Assembly: GCA_905182985.1 (NCBI GenBank)
Contig: CAJJDN010000075.1
Span: 30,488-94,487, forward strand
Source: Paramecium sonneborni
Taxonomy: Eukaryota > Ciliophora > Oligohymenophorea > Peniculida > Parameciidae
Direction of reading: 5' to 3'
DNA: 64,000 nucleotides
Under the pieces are notes generated by a model. The model was not told where the DNA came from. It searched no databases and saw nothing but the letters and a program-made list of their open reading frames with translations. The position numbers and the translations under genes were made by a program. This document shows, one piece after another, positions 12,695-25,028 of the stretch. The stretch's first letter is position 1, and the number at the start of each line of letters is the position of its first letter.

Positions 12695-13368
12695 TGATTA
12701 TAATTTATTAATGAATGATTAATTATAAATTTTTATCAATTAATTTATTAATTAAACTCTTAATCATTTTATATATTTTTTTAGTAATTTGAAATTTACT
12801 CGAAATATTGTCAGTTAGAAAATAATTATATTTAAGATAGACTTTTTATTTAACAAAATCCATTTGAATAGAAGAATTACTTAAACTAAATTTCAAATTA
12901 ATCATAATACTTGCTCTTTCAAAAAAAATCGATTTGATTTCTCAATATCTAGGTTGCTATTAAATAAAATTTATGTATCCAAAAATAAATTAATTTTAAA
13001 CATATTTAGTTTATTCATAATTATTTCTTCACATCTAATCTAATATTTTTTTAGATTTTTACATTCTATATGAGTATCTTTTTACTTAGTTTCATTAACG
13101 ATATGAAAATAAAAGCTATCAAAATTTAATCGATCAAATGAATCATCACTAATTCAAAAATATTATATTAAGCTGATTATGTAATTAGGATCTATTAATG
13201 AATTCTTAGACTTATCTCTTTAAGACTTACATCAATTTTTATTTCAAATCTATTTTTATTTTAAATCTAGTTTATAAATGCTTATTTATAAAATGATATA
13301 TATTTATTTAATATTTGTATAATTTTTTACAAAAGAGACAAGAGAAATTAAATTAAATAATTGAATTA
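12695..13368. other. Intergenic AT-rich stretch
   Basis: No exon-like sequence was found. The last 80 bases (from 13289) are the start of duplicate block 3. Confidence 0.5.
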
Positions 13369-13841
13369 ATGGGTTAGATTTCTTGTTTTTAAGGAAATGA
13401 ATTAACAGAGTTTAATGTTTTGTTATTAGGTCCATCTGGATCTGGAAAAACAAGGGTGGTAACGGAAAAGACTTTAGGACCAACGATTAGTAATTTAATA
13501 TTTAATTTTTAGAATTAGAAAAGCACCTAGTAAAATTAAATGATGCTCATGGGTTGAATTTTTATGATACACCTGGTATTCTTAGTTTATTCAAATAATG
13601 TCTCAATTTAGATATTATATAAAGTGTTGATATAATTGTATGTTTTCCAAATTCAGAATAATACAAAGAACATATTAAAGAATTATTGCAAAATAATACT
13701 AAATTGTTTAAATAGATTCCATTTTATGATATTCCAGGGGAATTGGAATCAAAGGAAATAAGAAATAAGATCTATTTATATATTTTATCATAAAGTAAAA
13801 GAAAATCAAAAAAGCCAAGTTATTATTAAGAAATTGTATGA
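13369..13841 (+). CDS. Arf-like small GTPase, atypical (assembly copy 1)
   Basis: A 149-residue protein after removal of a 23-nt intron (13490-13512). It starts MGQISCF: Gly2 fits N-myristoylation and Cys6 fits palmitoylation, as in Arf/Arl proteins. The P-loop is GPSGSGKT, followed by a switch-I-like LGPTI, and the G3 site is DTPG instead of Arf-type DVGG. No NKxD guanine-specificity motif is present; where it is expected the chain reads IPFYDIPGEL. Length is about 30 residues short of a typical Arf (about 180). It ends in a basic stretch SKRKSKKPS. It may bind nucleotide with altered specificity or be degenerate. The sequence is identical to 14584-15056 and is probably a single gene. Confidence 0.7.
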
Positions 13842-14583
13842 TTTTGATTAATTTATTGTTTATGTTTGTTATATAATTGATTTTCAATGATTTTTAAATA
13901 TGATTTTTTTGGATCAATGAAGCCTTATTGGTTAATTTAAGTAGCAAATTTTGGTTGATATAACAGATTAAACATAGTTTATTCTGGGCATCTGATATCT
14001 AATCTTTTTTCAAAAAATGCAATGATCTTCATGATGCCTCAATTTCAATCTCAATTCATACAAAGCTCAATTATTTTTGGATAAAATCCATAATTTTGAT
14101 ACATTTATTAAAATCTTTTTCAAACAGAATGCAATATAATCAGCTTTCTCCACAAGATACAAAAAATAAAATCAAGATTCTTAAATTTATATTTAGAGAA
14201 TAGGTTTAACTCGGAATATAAACATTTATAGTGCAATTATTCAAAATCAAATTAATATTTTTTAGGTGAAGAAGAACAGCTATTGTTTTATTAAGCAAAG
14301 CATCTAGCTTTTATTTCAGTTTTAATAAAATTTTAATTTCATGTAATTCTTTTATTTGTCTTTGTTTACATTTCTTGAGAGGTTAAAATTGTAATTTAAT
14401 TGATTAAATTCATCTTTTATTAAAGGATTAATTGTTTTTCTTATTAGGAATAGATTTCCCTTTATTAATTGGTTTCTTTTTAATAAACTAAGCTATGCAT
14501 AANTAAAATGATATATATTTATTTAATATTTGTATAATTTTTTACAAAAGAGACAAGAGAAATTAAATTAAATAATTGAATTA

Positions 14584-15056
14584 ATGGGTTAGATTTCTTG
14601 TTTTTAAGGAAATGAATTAACAGAGTTTAATGTTTTGTTATTAGGTCCATCTGGATCTGGAAAAACAAGGGTGGTAACGGAAAAGACTTTAGGACCAACG
14701 ATTAGTAATTTAATATTTAATTTTTAGAATTAGAAAAGCACCTAGTAAAATTAAATGATGCTCATGGGTTGAATTTTTATGATACACCTGGTATTCTTAG
14801 TTTATTCAAATAATGTCTCAATTTAGATATTATATAAAGTGTTGATATAATTGTATGTTTTCCAAATTCAGAATAATACAAAGAACATATTAAAGAATTA
14901 TTGCAAAATAATACTAAATTGTTTAAATAGATTCCATTTTATGATATTCCAGGGGAATTGGAATCAAAGGAAATAAGAAATAAGATCTATTTATATATTT
15001 TATCATAAAGTAAAAGAAAATCAAAAAAGCCAAGTTATTATTAAGAAATTGTATGA
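14584..15056 (+). CDS. Arf-like small GTPase, atypical (assembly copy 2)
   Basis: The same gene as 13369-13841, shifted by 1215 bases, with its intron at 14705-14727. This copy is continuous with the downstream sequence and should be taken as the reference one. Confidence 0.7.
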
Positions 15057-15530
15057 TTTTGATTAATTTATTGTTTATGTTTGTTATATAATTGATTTTC
15101 AATGATTTTTAAATATGATTTTTTTGGATCAATGAAGCCTTATTGGTTAATTTAAGTAGCAAATTTTGGTTGATATAACAGATTAAACATAGTTTATTCT
15201 GGGCATCTGATATCTAATCTTTTTTCAAAAAATGCAATGATCTTCATGATGCCTCAATTTCAATCTCAATTCATACAAAGCTCAATTATTTTTGGATAAA
15301 ATCCATAATTTTGATACATTTATTAAAATCTTTTTCAAACAGAATGCAATATAATCAGCTTTCTCCACAAGATACAAAAAATAAAATCAAGATTCTTAAA
15401 TTTATATTTAGAGAATAGGTTTAACTCGGAATATAAACATTTATAGTGCAATTATTCAAAATCAAATTAATATTTTTTAGGTGAAGAAGAACAGCTATTG
15501 TTTTATTAAGCAAAGCATCTAGCTTTTATT
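15057..15530. other. Ambiguous stretch with competing broken frames on both strands
   Basis: On the plus strand one frame reads KPYWLIQVANFG, in-frame TGA, YNRLNIVYSGHLISNL, another TGA, then about 90 codons (YIYQNLFQTECNIISF...). On the minus strand coding-like pieces (SCSSSPKKYQFDFEQLHYKC; VEKADYIAFCLKKIL) continue the gene at 15531-16373 but need one-base shifts at homopolymers. The minus reading looks slightly better because it continues a neighbouring frame. I cannot decide between a decayed gene and noise. The counterpart is in duplicate copy 1 at 13842-14315. Confidence 0.3.
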
Positions 15531-16373
15531 TCAGTTTTAATAAAATTTTAATTTCATGTAATTCTTTTATTTGTCTTTGTTTACATTTCTTGAGAGGTTA
15601 AAATTGTAATTTAATTGATTAAATTCATCTTTTATTAAAGGATTAATTGTTTTTCTTATTAGGAATAGATTTCCCTTTATTAATTGGTTTCTTTTTAATA
15701 AACTAAGCTATGCATAAAAACATGATATGGCAAAATTTTCTATTTTGGGTTCATCTTAATAAATAGGAAAGCTTTCTATATTTAAAACTGAGTATTTAGG
15801 TAGTGACTTTTAATTTAACTATATTTTTCTCAATAGTATTGAAGTTTAAAATTGGGAATGGGATAAATATCTGATTTAAGAATTAATTTGACTATAAAAA
15901 ATCTCATCTTTCAAATACAAATAGTAGAACAATTCTCCAGTCTCATTTTGTTTTATAAATTATTAATAAATTTATGATGAAATGGTTAGTATGAAAAGAT
16001 TCATTTAGGCTAATTTTTGAACTATTTTTGGTTTTTAAGATGAAATATTAATTTTATAGCAGTTAAAAAAGAAAATATGAATCTTGATAATCTTGGTAAT
16101 ATGAAATTTGAGGGTTAGTAAGAGTTTATTAGTAAAAGAAGATGGGAATAGATTCTGAATGTGGTAAAGTTATTTTGATTAATTAGAGAATATCAGTAGA
16201 AGAGTGAAAAAATCACGTAGAAATTTAATTTATTGGATGAATTGCGGTCTTAGTAGACTTTTCCTATTTAGAGTTTCTTAAGTGAATTATTTATTTTATT
16301 ATTGGTTTAAAAGCACTATAAACTAATTAACATTATAATAATTATATATGAATAATTTATTAAAATATTGCAT
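15531..16373 (-). CDS. Hypothetical protein, divergent partner of the PAQR gene
   Basis: An uninterrupted 280-residue minus-strand frame from an ATG 53 bp upstream of the PAQR start. No family is recognised. The middle has mixed composition (NETGELFYYLYLKDEIFYSQINSQ; KSLPKYSVLNIESFPIYQDE) that looks coding, whereas the first 80 residues are low complexity and may contain unrecognised introns. A reading continues past the TGA only if a base is skipped in an A/T run, so the 3' end may be wrong. Open length alone does not prove a gene in this code. The 3' 187 bases are repeated at 14316-14502. Confidence 0.35.
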
Positions 16374-16426
16374 ATGTTTTATTATGATTACGTATTTTAA
16401 CAATTTAAAAAGCATTCTTGTATAAA

Positions 16427-17807
16427 ATGATGGCTTATATTAAATATTTTATTGAAATAATAACCTAGATGGAAGTAATTTCAAACAAAACAAAACATTA
16501 TATTGGAACAATCTAATAAGCAGCTAAACACTATACAGTTGACAACGTTTACATTTTCAGTGGGTATAGAATCAACTATTTTACACCTTGGCTTATATTA
16601 AAGTCGCTATTCTAGAAACATAATGAACTTATAAATGTTTGGACCCATGTAATAGGATCATTTCTAACATTCCTATTAATAATTTATATTGTTAGTTATC
16701 ACTATGATCACAAACAAAGAATAGAATAAGACATTGATCAAATATTTAGTTTTAATTAAACACTAAACTCAAATTCAATAAGCAATGAGAACTTTCAAGC
16801 TGATTAATAAAAATATGAAGAAATTTTTAATAAAATAGATCATTTTCAAAACTCTATGCTTACTTCTGAGACATACAGAGAGATAGTTCATTTAATGAAG
16901 ATTACAGTAGAAATACTGAATTTCGAAGAAGTAGCAGAGTACGCAATCATATTCTAAAATAAATTTAATTTATTTAAGGATAAAATAATCTAAGAAGTAA
17001 TTGTTATTTAATATTAATAAGATTGACAGTGAATAATTCGATTGGGTTGAGATCTATAAGCATGATTACTCTCACACTTCCATTTTAAAATAAGAGTAAT
17101 TCTTAAGAAATAATAATGATCCTTATCATGTTTCAAGATGGCCAATTGTAGTATTTTTAGTTAGTGGATTAATGTGTATGAGTGGATCAGCATTATTCCA
17201 TCTTTTTTATTAAATGAGTGAAGCTGCTAATAAATATCTTATGAGAGTTGATTATGGAGGTATCTCTCTACTAATATTGGGTTCTTGTTTTCCTCCATTT
17301 TATTATGGATTTTATTGTGATACATTTTTGAGATATTTTTATTTAGTTACAGTTGGATCAGCTTGTTTGGCAGCTTATATTGTATCCATTTTTGATTTTA
17401 TTCATACTGAAAAATGGAGAAAAATCAAAGGACTTATGTATGGATCTTTAGGATTATTTGCAGGTGTTCCAGCTGTTCATCTATATTTAAGAGAGTATTA
17501 AATATTTATATTATTAATAGATTTTACAGAGAAGAAATTTCAGATTATTTACCTTTTAAACATTCATTTCTCTTTTATATTTTGATGGGATCAAGTTATT
17601 TATTTGGATTAGCTTTATATACTTTAAGAATTCCAGAGAGATTTCTACCAGGCAAATTTGATATCTTTGTAATTATTATTATATTTATATCATTAGGGAC
17701 ATAGCCATTAATGGTGGCATTGTTTTGTCTTTTTAGGTGTTTTTTTCCATTATTTTGGTTCAATATATAATATGGGTGATAGGAAATTTACATTTTGTCT
17801 TATATGA
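16427..17807 (+). CDS. PAQR family (adiponectin receptor / hemolysin III-like) membrane protein
   Basis: A seven-helix receptor-type protein with the family motifs in order: ELINVWTHVIGS near the N-terminus, SGSALFHLFY in an early helix, DYGGISLLILGS, and the C-terminal metal-ligand block GHSHQWWHCFVFLG followed by HYFGSIYNMG. The His residues of HSHQWWH and the early FH match the zinc-binding set of the family. Three introns were placed (16997-17021, 17495-17520, 17669-17696) and the spliced frame is intact. An insert of about 100 hydrophilic residues sits between the first helix and the SGSA helix, longer than in animal members. PAQR proteins act as progestin/adiponectin receptors or ceramidases; the ligand here is unknown. 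The start could also be the ATG at 16469. Confidence 0.88.
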
Positions 17808-17843
17808 ATTATTTATATATTTATTTATTATTAATAGTATTTA

Positions 17844-19089
17844 TCAATTCTTTGAATTTTAGTATTAAAAAGATTTAGAACTAGGAGTTATATTCGAAAA
17901 TGTCATCTCTCCTGTGCTTAATCTTTATTAATTATTTTTATGTATTCCTTATAAGACTCTCTATGCATTCTCTTTTCCATTTGATCTCCCTCTTCTTTAA
18001 ATCTCAGCATTCATTTCAAATATCTAATTTTCTAAATTATTTATTATTATTTTATATTCTGCCACTTATTATTATAACACATTAGCCTATTATTGAATAT
18101 CTTCTTAATAACTAAAAGAGATAAATTAAATATTTATACTTCTATCCTAATAAATCTAATTAATTTTATAATTGTAAATTCTCAGAGTATAATTATTGTG
18201 CTTAATTATGCACTTCATTTAATTAGATTTCTAATTAATGAATTATTTCATCTTTATTTTCCAATTATTAATCAAATTCTTCCTAAATATCTTATTTTTC
18301 TTAAGTAAACTATTCCACAATATTTGACAATTATTTTTAAAAATATTACTCTATTTCTTATTCTTTCTTACTTAATTATTCAAATAAATAATTATTTTGT
18401 TCTTTAATTTCATTCATTTAATGTTATAATTCCTAATAAATTGATATCTTTGATTCTTAGGAACCCTTGCTTTATAACTATGTAATCAATTATTGTTATT
18501 CTTATTCCTTAATATATACTTATAGTTTGTATTCTTAAAACTGTTATTACAATAATTCTTATTCTTTATTTATTTTCTGCAACAATCTTTTTGTTTCATC
18601 TAATTATTTATCTTACAATTCATTTTACTTTGTTAAATTTTCATTCAATATTTAAAGCTCTTCTAATTTTTATTCTAATTGTTGATTCTATTATAATGAA
18701 TCATAATTATCTTAATAATTATGTTATATAACTATTTTCTCTAATTTTTATTGCAAATCTTTCTTTTCGTTCAATAATTTAGAAATTGTACATTATTATT
18801 ATGCTAACAGATTTTGATACTGTTCAAATTTCATTTCGTAGTAATATTTATCTGCATAGGCCTATGACAATCTTAGAATTTCATTTTCTTATAAACAAAT
18901 AGATTTCTAAATTTCTGGATCCTTACTTAAAATAACACTCTATTCAATAATTTCTTGATCATTGTAATTTGTGCTATTATCATCAATATTTGTGAACTAA
19001 GAGGTTTTTTAAAATTATTATAGATGTTCATCTATGCAACTATGATCATTTGGTTTATTTTCAAAAGAATTTGATTTATCTGTCAACAT
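17844..19089 (-). CDS. Gln-rich coiled-coil protein
   Basis: 405 residues after removal of a 28-nt intron (18112-18139). From about residue 70 to 350 it is a continuous heptad-rich coiled coil, extremely rich in Gln encoded by TAA (LLAQQQCTISKLLNEKKDLQ, EQLSKKEQEIEQYF). The C-terminal 40 residues are Ser/Thr/Asn-rich and non-helical (GKENAQRVLQ...TFSNITPSSKSF). No named domain was recognised. Such proteins in ciliates are often cytoskeletal or basal-body associated, but that is inference only. It converges with the PAQR gene, the two stop codons lying 36 bp apart. The start is the first ATG of the frame, following an AT-rich leader. Confidence 0.8.
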
Positions 19090-19240
19090 TAACGAATTTT
19101 TTTATTAATTAAATATATATAAAAAGTGTCAAATAAAAATGATACTAGTCATTTTAAAACTAGAGCTTTGTTGAATTATTTGCACATATAAATAGATGTG
19201 AATTATCTTATTTTATATACAAATAAAAATTATTAAAAAA

Positions 19241-20085
19241 ATGTCTGAGAATATCTAAAACAGAGTCTCTTCAATATTTGAAAAATTAAACAATATTTCT
19301 ACTAGTGTTTAAGATGAGTATTGATTTATTTGAAGTTTTAGAAAGAACAATCGTTTTCATACAATAAGTTAATTGATTATGGCATTCGAGGCACAATTAC
19401 AACATTAGTCAGATTAAAAAGAAGAGAAGTTTGTTTATATTGCTGCCAAAGTCAGACAAATAACAGAATTTTTAGAATAAGAATAAGAAAAGTATTTTCA
19501 ATAATGATAAATTAAGTCGTGAAAGATAAGAAACTGAAACATTTAAATTAATAACAGATTTAGAAAGACATGCAAGAAGATTGATTGAATAAAATTCTAA
19601 AGAGAGAGTAGAATAAGAAAAAAAGATTGTTTATTCAATTGGATAGTAAATTGAATCCTTGCAATAAGATGTCATTAAAGAAGGATTGGTAATAAGTTTA
19701 TTAATTTAGGCATAATCAACATCTCATGAATATATTGATTCATATTTGAATGAAGATTTACCAAAAATTGCAGATGAATTGTAAAATGAAATTACTGAAA
19801 GAAAAGATGTAGAAGAAAAAATTTATCACCAGTTTGTAGAATAGTTGAATGATTTAAGATAATTATTTGAAAAGTAAAATACTTCTTATTTTTAATAGAG
19901 AAAAAAAAGAAAGAGAAATTAAGGAAGAAGAAATCGTTGAAAGTTTGAGAGAGATCTCTAATAGAATCTAAGATTAATTAAGAAAGACTAGAGGAGAAAG
20001 AGAAAAGACAGAAGAAACATTAGTAACTTTAGTAGAAAAAGTAATTGAAAAACTAAAGAGAGAAATGTTAGAAATGAATTTATGA
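19241..20085 (+). CDS. SF-assemblin-like striated fibre protein
   Basis: 249 residues after splicing four introns (19318-19341, 19492-19516, 19689-19709, 19874-19898). The protein has the layout of SF-assemblin: a short non-helical head rich in Ser/Thr (NRVSSIFEKLNNISTSV) followed by a segmented coiled-coil rod with family-typical blocks such as AFEAQLQ, RQITEFLEQEQE, RHARRLIEQNSKER, YLNEDLPKIADELQNEITER, and a KTRGEREKTEETLVTLVEKV C-terminal part. SF-assemblins build the striated rootlets and kinetodesmal-type fibres attached to basal bodies. Length matches the family (250-300). Paramecium has a large family; which member this is cannot be said. Confidence 0.92.
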
Positions 20086-21771
20086 ATAAATATAAATCCC
20101 ATTTAATATAATAATAAATTATTAACCCGAATACCAAAAAAGAATAAAATTTTGGATTGTGATTCTATTGAGATCTAAAATTTGACTTCAATCAATACAT
20201 TACTGATTTCTGTATTAAACAATCACACTTCTCACTGTTTTAGCAATAATCATATATATTGTTATCATCTAATTTTGAAATGCTAGAATAATTTTTTTAA
20301 TTTATGTATAAATTTTTATTAAATATCCAAAATTCCCAGATGAAAGTTCATGATCAGGTTATTAGAAAAAATGTAATTCTATTAACCTTTTTTCTTTTTT
20401 TAGAATAATTTTTTTGATTTTCGTATAATTTTTTAAAATTTAATTTTTCAAAAAAATAAATGATCATTATTTAATTTCTAAGTTAAAATGTATTATGAAA
20501 AGTAAAGTTTAGAGTGGAAAATTTCTGATTGCCCAATTGTAATATTGTAATGAAATGAACTCTAAAATTTAAATTTTGATTATAAAGAAAAATTATTCAA
20601 ACAAAATTCAAGAAAAGTAGCATATACTGATTTGTATTGCAAAAAAAGTTAAAAAGAATTAAAAAACCTCAGAAATTCATGAGACACAATTGATTTTCTT
20701 TCTGAACAAAAAAACAATAAAATTAAAAAAGTAATTCCATTTAGATATAATAAGATTGCATGAATAAAACTTAAAAGATAAACAAAATAAATATAATCAA
20801 GAAAAAAGATTGTTTTGATATTTTAAAAGAAGTAATTATTTGATAAATAATATGATTTTTAATAGATTAAAGATTGTTTAATTTTAAAAAATAAAGAAGA
20901 AATAGAATAAAATAGAAAAACCATAGTTTTTAAGAAAAATAGTCGAAGTTAATAAGCAAAAATAAAGAGAAAATAAAAGAAGAAATATATGTATATGAAG
21001 CTGTTGATAAATGGTGTATAAGATTTTAGAGTATGATTAGATATGTTAATAAGGTAGAAGAGCAATGTAAATTTAATGAATTTAAAAAATAGGTATAGTC
21101 AATTTAAAAAAAGAAATAAATAAAATAAGGAATTATTAGATGAATTAGTTAATACGTGTTAATATTATAATTTTTAGATCAAAGGAATAATATTTGTTAT
21201 GATTAATTTATTTATTATACATATAAAGAATTGATGAAGATAATTTAAACCTCATCAATAAATATAAATTCTTGGTTAAATTATGCTGAAGCAAGGCTGT
21301 ATTTTAAGTTTGTTTAAGAGATTGATAATTTTTTTAGTAATATAGATAAATAGATATGTGGTATTGAATTAGGAGAAAATAAAGAGAAATGTTTATGATT
21401 GTGAAAATAGAATGTGAAAGTAATTGTTTGAGTGTTGGAATAAATAAGGAATAAAAAATATTAAAAATTTTAATAGTGAAGAATAATGGAAGTAAATAAT
21501 ATTGTTGGAGATTAGAAATGATTAGATAATATAGTTAGCTATGAGTATGAAATTGAATGAAATACATAATTTAGGTGTGGATGTTTATCATAATAGTAAA
21601 AATAAAAATATGAAATATTTACTTATGATTGATTGGATAAGAAAAGTTTAAGAATGTTCTTAACAATTGTGATTATTGAACATAGTATGCTGTTTTAATT
21701 AAATCCGTTTTTCTTGATCAATTTTTTCATTTTAAAACTGAATAGCACCATGGAAATTTATCATTAAAATA
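20086..21771 (+). other. Stretch with a possible multi-exon gene or relic (about 20555-21398)
   Basis: The centre contains coding-like peptides on the plus strand: EEIYVYEAVDKWCIRFQSMIR, ELLDELVN and a final block LMKIIQTSSININSWLNYAE...ARLYFKFVQEIDNFF ending in TGA at 21396-21398. Joining them needs introns whose borders I could not fix with confidence. No family is recognised. The outer parts (20086-20554 and 21399-21771) show nothing; the latter must hold the promoter of the trichocyst gene. Confidence 0.35.
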
Positions 21772-22866
21772 ATGAGAATCACCTTGTGTTTATTAGTAAT
21801 ATTGGCATTAGCAAATGCTACGTCTAAATTCAATTTAGATTATAGTAAAAAGAGATCAATAGCAGCTGTTTTAGCTGAAGTAGAAGTAAAATTGAAGAAC
21901 AAATCCCCTCTTGAGGCAATTTTAAATGTTTTAAGAGATTTCAGAGATGCAGTGAATACAGAATAGGTAAATCATGATGAAATATACAATATTTAATAAG
22001 TTGAATGTGCTTCTGAAAATGAATTCCGTAGAGCTGAAGTCTAAGAAGCAAGTAATGTCTTAAGAGATTCAACAGCTGCCTTAAATGTTGCATAAACATC
22101 AAAGATTAGAGCAACAAATTAATAAGAAGTCAACTAATAATAATATTTCTCAGCTTAAGAACATTTGACCTCAGTTTAAAATTCTGCAGAAGGTGAAGCT
22201 GGATACTTTAAAAAAAGAGGAAGAGATTATGAAGATGCTCTTCATGCTATTGATGAAGCTTCAGATATTTTAGCTTCTATCTATAGTGGATCTGGATCAT
22301 TCATTGAAATCAATAGAGTTGCTAAAATCATGCTCTAAAGTGCCTTCAATATTAAAGAAACTGCTAGATTTGCTCCAATCTTTTATGCTTTTTCATAATT
22401 AGCTACTTCAGAAGGATAATTAGATGAATCAGCACTTGAAAGAGTTGCTTAACTCTTAGAAACCTTAAGAGCCAATATCTAAGAAGCATATAATGATTAT
22501 GCTGAATCAAATGCTGTCTCAGTTGCTGCTTTCAATGATTAAAAAGAAAGATTAGGATAAACTATTGCTAGACTTGAAGCATAAAATGAAAGATTATAAA
22601 ATAAATTAGATTCTTTGAATCAATAAATTGGATCTTAATCTGCTATTGCTTAAAAAGCATCAGGTAAATAATAAAGAAATCAATAATTATGGGATTAAGC
22701 TTAAGCTTTATGTTCAACTTTTGCTAATGAATATAATTATGCTACCTAAGCTAGAAGAAATGAAATCTAATTAGTTGCTTAATTAGAAGAATTAGTTGAG
22801 TCCAGATTTAATTAAGTTGATGATGAAAATCATGAAAGAAATTAAAGAATTGCTAGCCATGCTTGA
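21772..22866 (+). CDS. Trichocyst matrix protein 1
   Basis: An intron-less 364-residue precursor. It has a signal peptide (MRITLCLLVILALANA), a short acidic/basic pro-like region with a KKRS site, then a helical, Ala/Glu/Gln-rich body with many GAA/GCT/TAA codons. Diagnostic blocks are VLAEVEVKLKNKSPLEAIL, LRDFRDAVNTE, EAGYFKKRGRDYEDALHAI and a long second coiled coil (KERLGQTIARLEAQNERLQ). Trichocyst matrix proteins are stored as a crystalline core of dense-core granules and expand on exocytosis; precursors are cleaved into two mature chains. Base use is GC-richer than the neighbours, as expected of highly expressed genes. A close paralogue is at 55516-56607. Confidence 0.93.
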
Positions 22867-22919
22867 TTTAATTATATTTCATTTAAACATTAAATAAAAT
22901 TTAAATTTATAACAGTAAA

Positions 22920-24720
22920 ATGAGTATGCAACTCACATAAAAACCTAATCCTTTCTTTTAAGTTAGACAATCCAGCTAAAATAAGAATAATAATGCTATC
23001 AATTGTCAAAAAATGAGAATGTAATTTTTAATTCTTTTCTTTAGGAGTATTATTGATTAACTCTCTCCTATCAAAGATTAATAATCAAAAAATACTTAAA
23101 GAGATTCATTTTATTAAGTTAAAGGATAATCTGGATCTACTGCATGTCTTCTCTCTAATAAAACATTACCTAGTAGATTTCTAGATAGTTTATATACATC
23201 CTTAAATTATACTCAAGAAAGTAATATTGATAAAAAAAATACAATCTTATCTAAAGGTAATTAAAATAACATAGAAAATCTTAAAGAACATCTCAAATTT
23301 GCTCATTCTTATCTAGAAGATTTCAAAAAATAATTTGATAAACTTGTATAATGTTAAGTTGATTAAGTTATTTAAGTATTAAAATCTGCTATATCATTAC
23401 TATCAAATCTTTCATTTCAAGAAAATAATATTAATAAGAATCAATTAACCAATCTAGATGTTGAATAATTATAAAAACATGTTAAATAACAAGAAATTTT
23501 AATTTCTTAAATTAACGATGAAAATATTCAACTAAAATCTCAAATTAATAAATTACAAGAAGATAATCTAAAATTTAAAGATGAAGTTTATATTATTGAT
23601 AAAAAATATTAAGATTTACTTAACTTAAATGATAAAGAAAATCTTAAACCTAATGATAATAAAAATAAATTAACTTAAAGAGAATTAAGTTATAAATTAG
23701 AATAAGCAGAAATTAAATTATTAACACTTTAAATTAGTAATAATTAACTCAAATAATAATTATAACATTATCAATTAGATTAATAAACTATTTCATAATT
23801 GAAAGATACAGTTAATACTCTTGAACTAAAATCATAAAGTTTATTAAATCAAAAGGATGCATTACAATAAGAAAATGATCTTATGAATTAAAAAATAGAA
23901 AATTTGGAAAAATAATTCAAAGACTTTTAGAAAAATCAAGAATATATGAATTATCAAAATTAATTAGAGAATGAAATGAAAAAAATAAAATAAGAATAAA
24001 CCCAAAGCTATCAAACTATATAATCTTTAAATAATACTATCCAATAATTATAAGAACAAATAAATATAATCACAACATAAAAAGAATAAAATGAAGTATT
24101 TTATACAACATATCTTAGAATACCTATAAAATAGAAATTGGATAATAATAAAATGAACTTCAATAAGCTAGTGCTAGATATTAAATTTTGTGGTAAGAAA
24201 TTACTGAAATGAAGGAGAGATTAGAATAAAGGAAAATTGAAGAAGACAGTCATTATATGTTATCTAATGCAGAAAAAGTATTGTTCGAAACATAAATTTC
24301 AAATTTAAATGATAAAGTTAAAGAATATGAATAAATTTTTATGCATTATGACTAAAAAACTAAGTATGAATAATATAATTATATTAGGTAGTTAGAATAA
24401 TAAATAAATTAAATTTAATTAGAAAAAGAGAATTACAAATAATAATTGGAAAAAGGTATACCTTAAAACAACATAACTTCAGATTTTTAATAATTATAGT
24501 GGAAAATCAATTAATTAAGTAGATTTTATAATATAATAGAATATAAGATTTGATAATCAATAAAAAAGATAAGGAATTGTCAAAAAAGTGCGATGAATTT
24601 AATTAGATTAAATAGAGTTATGATTAATAAATAAAGAAAAACTAGAATTTAGAAGTAAAGATTCTGCAACTTATGGAATAAGAGCTTAAGATTAATGGTA
24701 ATTTCACCAAAAAGCCATGA
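22920..24720 (+). CDS. Long coiled-coil protein
   Basis: 574 residues from four exons; introns at 23021-23044, 24096-24118 and 24519-24547 (the last ends in AAG). After a polar head (MSMQLTQKPNPFFQVRQSSQ) the protein is nearly continuous coiled coil from about residue 90 to the end, very rich in Gln, Asn, Glu and Lys (QINDENIQLKSQINKLQED; ARYQILWQEITEMKERLEQR). No named domain was recognised. It begins 53 bp after the stop of the trichocyst gene on the same strand. A structural role at basal bodies or cytoskeleton is plausible but unproven. Confidence 0.82.
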
Positions 24721-25028
24721 TTTTATATATCTATATACTTATAATAATTATATTAAGGGAGTACAATATTTAGTATGCTATAAGAATGTACTTATAAATA
24801 GGGAAAAAGCAACATCACTAATATATTATATGAATTATTAATCCTGCATGAGTTTGTATAAAGATAGATGTGGTTAGTTTTAAAACTTGTAAGATGTGTA
24901 TTAAAGTGAATAAAATAATAATGATGGATACATACATATGATGAATGGAAAAAAGAGTTTTATAATTTATTTATTTTAATTGAAATATAAAATTATATAT
25001 TGAATGGAAATAATAATTATTAAAATAT
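24721..25028. other. Intergenic, 308 bp
   Basis: AT-rich spacer between two plus-strand genes. It must contain the end of one transcript and the promoter of the next; no motif stands out. Confidence 0.4.

Larger units (their letters stand above)
13289..15717. repeat. N-flanked direct duplication 3 (13289-14502 = 14504-15717)
   Basis: A 1214-bp segment is repeated with offset 1215 on either side of the N at 14503. It carries a complete small-GTPase gene, which therefore appears twice. Confidence 0.9.

Noticed and set aside
17414..18308. Plus-strand open frames at 17414-17704, 17900-18085 and 18093-18308
   Set aside because: The first is an off-frame reading through introns of the PAQR gene; the others are antisense to the coiled-coil gene at 17844-19089.
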